The translations under genes were made by a program, and so were the position numbers. This document shows positions 60,734-64,000 of a stretch of DNA of 64,000 nucleotides, one piece after another. Position 1 is the first letter of the stretch; each line of letters starts with the position of its first letter. The notes below the pieces were generated by a model that saw only the letters and a program-made list of their open reading frames with translations, searched no databases and was not told where the DNA came from. The stretch is from Oscillospiraceae bacterium (GTDB lineage: Bacteria > Bacillota > Clostridia > Oscillospirales > Oscillospiraceae): NCBI GenBank assembly GCA_017458065.1, contig JAFTGD010000059.1:1-64000 (forward strand), written 5' to 3'.

Positions 60734-60754
60734 GTGAAGTCAGCTCCCTGCTGA

Positions 60755-60790
60755 AAACACGGGCGGCGTCAAGCCTGCTGCCGCCGCCCG
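60755..60790 (-). terminator. Terminator of upp
   Basis: On the minus strand GACGGGCGGCG and CGCCGCCCGT form a stem, followed by GTTTTC, 20 bases after upp. The stem is strong and the T run short. Confidence 0.65.
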
Positions 60791-60809
60791 TCGAGTTTGC
60801 GTCTGTTCT

Positions 60810-61439
60810 TTACTTCGTGCCGAAGATCCGGTCGCCGGCATCGCCGAGGCCGGGAACGATGTATCCGTGGTCGTTCAGGTGATCATCCAGTGCGGCGACA
60901 AAGATATCGACATCCGGGTGATCCTCCTGCATCTTCTTCACGCCCTCCGGCGCGCCGATGATGCTCATGAGTTTGATGTGTCTGACGCCGGCTTCCTTCA
61001 GGAAGGTGATGGCCGCGGAGGCGCTGCCGCCGGTGGCGAGCATCGGGTCGACAACGATCGCGTCGCGCTCCTTGATATCAGGGGGCATCTTGAAGTAGTA
61101 CTTCACCGGCTCCAGCGTCTCAGGGTCGCGGAACAGACCGATGTGGCCGACTTTGACATTGGGCATCATGCTGACCATGCCGTCCACCATGCCGAGACCG
61201 GCGCGAAGGATCGGGACAACCGCCAGCTTCTTGCCGGCGATCCTCTTGCAGTTTGCCGTCGCGACAGGCGTCTCAACCTTGACGTCTTCCAGGGGGAGGT
61301 CTCTGGTCGCCTCATAGCACATCAGCATGGCGATCTCGGAGATGATCTCGCGAAACTCCTTGACGCTGGTGCTTTTGTCACGCAGAATAGACAGCTTATG
61401 CTGAATCAGGGGATGATCGAATACGCAAACCTTGCTCAT
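60810..61439 (-). CDS. upp: Uracil phosphoribosyltransferase
   Basis: Salvages uracil to UMP using PRPP. The 209 residues carry [20 protein letters not shown] at the start, [16 protein letters not shown], the PRPP loop [12 protein letters not shown] near 132-143 and the uracil-binding [16 protein letters not shown] end. Length and pattern are standard. It lies 50 bases downstream of tsaB, possibly on the same transcript. Confidence 0.96.
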   Translation of the reverse strand: MSKVCVFDHPLIQHKLSILRDKSTSVKEFREIISEIAMLMCYEATRDLPLEDVKVETPVATANCKRIAGKKLAVVPILRAGLGMVDGMVSMMPNVKVGHIGLFRDPETLEPVKYYFKMPPDIKERDAIVVDPMLATGGSASAAITFLKEAGVRHIKLMSIIGAPEGVKKMQEDHPDVDIFVAALDDHLNDHGYIVPGLGDAGDRIFGTK

Positions 61440-61489
61440 GGTCTCTTCTCCTTTTCATTAACCCGCCGCATGGTGTAGCGGCAGGGAAT

Positions 61490-62191
61490 TTACTTGTTTT
61501 CGTTTTGCCTCAGCCGGGCCTGCCGCTCCCGTTCCGCCTGAGACAGCCGCAGATAGACCGGCAGCAGCTCCTGCGAGCTGACCGGCTTCCGGTCGGCAGC
61601 CTCCATGGCGACGCCCCAGGCGTTCTGCCACATCAGGTTCTCCGGCGGGAAGCGATAGGCCATCCCCTGCTCCTTCAGGAAAGAAGCGGTGAGCTCGGCC
61701 CCGTCCCCGATCAGGAAAGGCGCTTCTCCCCTGTCACGCAGCTCATCGCTGAGCTGCCGAAGCGAGATCGCCCTGTCCGGGCACAGGCGAACCGGGCGGC
61801 CGTCTCGGACGGTGAAGATGGCATTATAGACCTCCGCGCGGCGTGCATCCATCACGCAGCAGATCAGTCCGCCTGCCGCAAGGCCGTTCCAGGCCATCGC
61901 TGCGAGCGTCGAGACGCCCACACAGGGCTTCTCGGCCGCCCAGGCCAGTCCCTTCACGGTGGAGATACCGATCCGGATCCCAGTAAAGGAACCGGGGCCC
62001 TGCGCAACCGCAAAACAGTCGATCCTGCTCATGTCCATGTCGGCGTTCTTCAGCAGGTCTTCCGCCATGGGAAGCAGCGTCCTGCTGTGGGTCAGCGCGC
62101 TGCACTGGATCACCTGGCTGATCAGCTTCCGGTCCTCGCAGAGGGCAACCGATGCCGCCTTGGCCGAAGATTCAAACGCGAGAGTCAGCAT
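61490..62191 (-). CDS. tsaB: tRNA threonylcarbamoyladenosine complex protein TsaB
   Basis: A 233-residue ASKHA-fold partner of TsaD in making t6A37 of tRNA. It shows MLTLAFESSAKAASVAL, the family AQGPGSFTGIRIGISTVKGLA near 64-84 and VMDARRAEVYNAIF. Its ATG lies inside the last codons of tsaE, so the two are coupled. The tsaD and tsaC partners are not in the window. Confidence 0.95.
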   Translation of the reverse strand: MLTLAFESSAKAASVALCEDRKLISQVIQCSALTHSRTLLPMAEDLLKNADMDMSRIDCFAVAQGPGSFTGIRIGISTVKGLAWAAEKPCVGVSTLAAMAWNGLAAGGLICCVMDARRAEVYNAIFTVRDGRPVRLCPDRAISLRQLSDELRDRGEAPFLIGDGAELTASFLKEQGMAYRFPPENLMWQNAWGVAMEAADRKPVSSQELLPVYLRLSQAERERQARLRQNENK

Positions 62192-62613
62192 AGGCGCGCT
62201 CCTTCCAGCGTGATTAGGCGGGATGTGTCGGAGAGCTTCTCAAAGCGGATTCGGATTTCGCTGCCGTCGAAGGCGTCTTCTACATTCTCACTCCACTCCA
62301 CCGCGAGGATCGCATTGCGGCGGAGATAGTCCTCCCAGCCGATATCGAACAGCTCGTCGGCACTGCTGAGGCGGTACATGTCAAAATGGATCAGCTCACG
62401 CTCACCCAGGTATTCGTTCACGATGGTAAACGTCGGGCTCGAAACCGTGCAATCCAGGCCTAGGCCCTCTGCGAGGCCGCGCACCAGCGCTGTCTTGCCG
62501 GCGCCCAGCTCTCCATACAGGCAGAGCACAGCCGGCGGGGCAATCTCCCCTGCCAGTTTTCTGCCGAAGGCTTCCGTCTCCTGCTCGCTGTTTGTGATCA
62601 CTTCACGCATCAT
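62185..62613 (-). CDS. tsaE: tRNA threonylcarbamoyladenosine ATPase TsaE
   Basis: A 142-residue P-loop protein that drives the t6A complex. It has Walker A LYGELGAGKTALVRGLA near 33-50, SSPTFTIVNEY, and HFDMYRL. The frame is open upstream, but start 62613 (or the next ATG at 62610) fits the family N-terminus EVITNSEQETEAFG and lies downstream of the promoter at 62644-62672. The ribosome site is weak. Confidence 0.94.
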   Translation of the reverse strand: MMREVITNSEQETEAFGRKLAGEIAPPAVLCLYGELGAGKTALVRGLAEGLGLDCTVSSPTFTIVNEYLGERELIHFDMYRLSSADELFDIGWEDYLRRNAILAVEWSENVEDAFDGSEIRIRFEKLSDTSRLITLEGARLC

Positions 62614-62643
62614 GTTCGCTTTCTCTTTTCTTTCGTTCGTGAT

Positions 62644-62672
62644 AGTGTACCACCTTTCCCGGTTATTGTCAA
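62644..62672 (-). promoter_or_regulatory. Promoter for tsaE-tsaB
   Basis: Minus-strand TTGACA (62667-62672), a 17-base spacer and TACACT (62644-62649), about 30 bases ahead of tsaE. Confidence 0.75.
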
Positions 62673-62714
62673 ACCGAAGGACCGGGTTTTTGGCAGTTCC
62701 GCATGCTGCGGCCC

Positions 62715-62746
62715 TCAAAAAAAGACCGGCTCCGAAGAACCGGTCG
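62715..62746 (-). terminator. Terminator of the infC-rpmI-rplT operon
   Basis: On the minus strand GACCGGTTC and GAGCCGGTC pair around TTCG-like loop bases, followed by a seven-T run, about 17 bases after rplT. Confidence 0.9.
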
Positions 62747-62762
62747 TTTATCGATGAGAGAA

Positions 62763-63119
62763 TCAGGCGATTGCCTTCTTCGCCATATCGCAGAGGGCGG
62801 TAAAAGCGGCGGGGTCGTGAATCGCGGTCTCGGAGAGCATCTTGCGGTTCATCTCAACACCGGCCAGCTTCAGGCCGTGCATAAAGGTGGAATAATTCAT
62901 TCCGTTCATCTTGCAGCCCGCGCTGATGCGGGTGATCCAGAGCTGACGGAAGTCGCGCTTTTTCTGCTTGCGGCCGATATAAGCATAGCGGCCGGACTTC
63001 ATCATCTGCTCGTTTGCCATCTTGTAGTGGCGGGACTTGTTGCCCCAGTATCCCTTTGCCAGGCCCAGAATCTTATTTCTGTGCTTGCGGGTCATCATTG
63101 CGCCTTTAACTCTTGCCAT
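62763..63119 (-). CDS. rplT: 50S ribosomal protein L20
   Basis: The 118-residue protein binds 23S rRNA early in assembly and in several bacteria represses its own operon. It has the N-terminal basic tail ([16 protein letters not shown]) and the globular part [20 protein letters not shown] with [12 protein letters not shown]. The first residues [15 protein letters not shown] match the family. It is last in the infC-rpmI-rplT set. Confidence 0.97.
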   Translation of the reverse strand: MARVKGAMMTRKHRNKILGLAKGYWGNKSRHYKMANEQMMKSGRYAYIGRKQKKRDFRQLWITRISAGCKMNGMNYSTFMHGLKLAGVEMNRKMLSETAIHDPAAFTALCDMAKKAIA

Positions 63120-63148
63120 TATTCTATCCTCCTGTTATCCGTCAGCCC

Positions 63149-63346
63149 TTATTTATAAGGGATCATTTTCTTGATGGTGGCGACATTCGTCACATCCGCG
63201 TAGGTCTCGGAACGCAGACGACGGCAGCGCTTGGTATCTTTCTTGGTGAGGATATGGCTCTTATACGCATGGGCGCGCTTCACCTTACCGGTTCCGGTGA
63301 GTTTGAATCTCTTCTTCGCGCCGCTGTGGGTCTTCAGTTTGGGCAT
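63149..63346 (-). CDS. rpmI: 50S ribosomal protein L35
   Basis: A 65-residue basic protein beginning [20 protein letters not shown], standard for L35, with [14 protein letters not shown]. It lies between infC and rplT, 29 bases before rplT, with GGAGAATTGTC ahead of the ATG. Confidence 0.97.
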   Translation of the reverse strand: MPKLKTHSGAKKRFKLTGTGKVKRAHAYKSHILTKKDTKRCRRLRSETYADVTNVATIKKMIPYK

Positions 63347-63397
63347 GACAATTCTCCTTCCTGATCGGGCTCATGGCCCGTCAATTATAATGTGATA

Positions 63398-64000
63398 TTA
63401 TTCCGCCTCGGCGGGGTTGACCTCGGCCGGCGTCTCCGCCGGGGAGGGGTTCGGCTGTGGTTTCGGCTGTTTGGGCTTGGCCGGCTTCTTGGCCGGAGCG
63501 ACGGGCTTCGGCGAGAGGAACATCGACATGTTCCGTCCCTCGAGCTTCGGCATCTTGTCCATGTTGGCGATGTCGGCGCACTTGTCGGCAAAGTCTTTCA
63601 GCAGATCGGCGCCGATCTCGGTGTGGGCCATCTCGCGTCCGCGGAAACGGACCGAGACCTTCACACGGTCGCCGTCCTGGAGAAACTTCATCGCGTTTTT
63701 CAGCTTGGTGTTAAAGTCATTCGTATCAATACCCGGAGACATACGGATCTCTTTAATCTCAATCACGCGCTGGTTTTTCTTGGCTTCCTTTTCCTTCTTG
63801 GCCTGCTCGAAACGGAACTTGCCGTAGTCCATAATGCGGCAGACCGGCGGCACGGAATTCGGCGCGATCTTGACCAGATCAAACCCGGCCTCTGTTGCGA
63901 TGCGAAGGGCCTCCTCCGCGGAGACGATACCGAGCTGTTCCCCCTCTGCAGAGATCAGGCGAACCTGCGGGTCACGGATCTGTTCATTGATTTCGTGGGT
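63398..64000 (-). CDS. infC: Translation initiation factor IF-3 (N-terminus beyond window)
   Basis: About 200 residues are visible; the start lies past the right edge. The visible part begins HEINEQIRDPQVRLI, the usual IF-3 N-domain, then the linker YGKFRFEQAKKEKEAKKNQ and the C-domain KEIRMSPGIDTNDFNTKLK ... VSVRFRGREMAHTEIG ... MSMFLSPK. After the normal end there is an extra tail of roughly 35 residues rich in Pro, Lys, Ala and Glu. IF-3 keeps ribosomal subunits apart and checks start codons. The operon leader that usually controls it is not in the window. Confidence 0.96.
   Translation of the reverse strand, partial: THEINEQIRDPQVRLISAEGEQLGIVSAEEALRIATEAGFDLVKIAPNSVPPVCRIMDYGKFRFEQAKKEKEAKKNQRVIEIKEIRMSPGIDTNDFNTKLKNAMKFLQDGDRVKVSVRFRGREMAHTEIGADLLKDFADKCADIANMDKMPKLEGRNMSMFLSPKPVAPAKKPAKPKQPKPQPNPSPAETPAEVNPAEAE

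Overview
The window looks like a chromosomal segment of a strictly anaerobic, Gram-positive member of the Clostridia, probably Oscillospiraceae-like. The evidence is a class III (glycyl-radical) ribonucleotide reductase, DnaD- and DnaC/DnaI-type primosome proteins, a dgt-dnaG-rpoD cluster, a PHP-type histidinol-phosphatase, a class B sortase, an S-layer-homology protein, strong Shine-Dalgarno sites and many ATGA stop/start overlaps. The genus is inference; no rRNA is present.

Layout. 1-5.1 kb is an accessory edge. It holds the right end of an IS66 element, a large secreted three-SLH protein whose last two SLH units are a near-perfect 180-bp tandem duplication, and two decayed transposase genes. 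5.1-22.7 kb lies on the minus strand: nrdD with a probable NrdR-controlled promoter; hisS-aspS-comM-(guanylate-kinase-like)-(GT39-like)-thiI; mgsA; and a cell-elongation block U32-maf-mreC-mreD-PBP2. 22.9-31.9 kb lies on the plus strand: dnaD-dnaC, an E2-like acyltransferase without its catalytic His, then hflX-yigZ-dgt-dnaG-rpoD, tightly packed with overlaps.

32-46.9 kb is mixed: a zinc-ribbon membrane protein next to a lysozyme-domain lipoprotein, a structured RNA gene with clear promoter and terminator, tRNA-Pro(UGG), two tandem CNNM/CorC paralogues, HAD-murF diverging from rodA/ftsW, a second probable RNA gene on the minus strand (6S-like architecture), gtrA, an nfeD-SPFH-hexokinase operon, a three-LysM secreted protein and a WYL regulator. 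47-50.7 kb is an AT-richer accessory patch of small genes (AlkD-like, DUF4298, GNAT, GyrI-like, alpha/beta hydrolase) and a VOC remnant. 50.7-58.6 kb is a histidine operon, hisD-C-B-H-A-F-IE-J followed by rlmD-like, with a near-consensus promoter but no hisG. 58.6-64 kb holds a DUF1015 gene, sortase B, upp, tsaE-tsaB and infC-rpmI-rplT; infC runs off the right edge.

Most of the window is ordinary housekeeping DNA. The most informative unusual items are two promoter/terminator-bounded non-coding RNA genes, two genes (hflX and rodA) whose coding similarity or Shine-Dalgarno placement points to a start upstream of any canonical start codon, two enzyme-like proteins missing their key catalytic residue, and the recent SLH duplication. 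I found no CRISPR array, prophage or defence island. Family assignments come from recognising protein motifs by eye; no database search was run.
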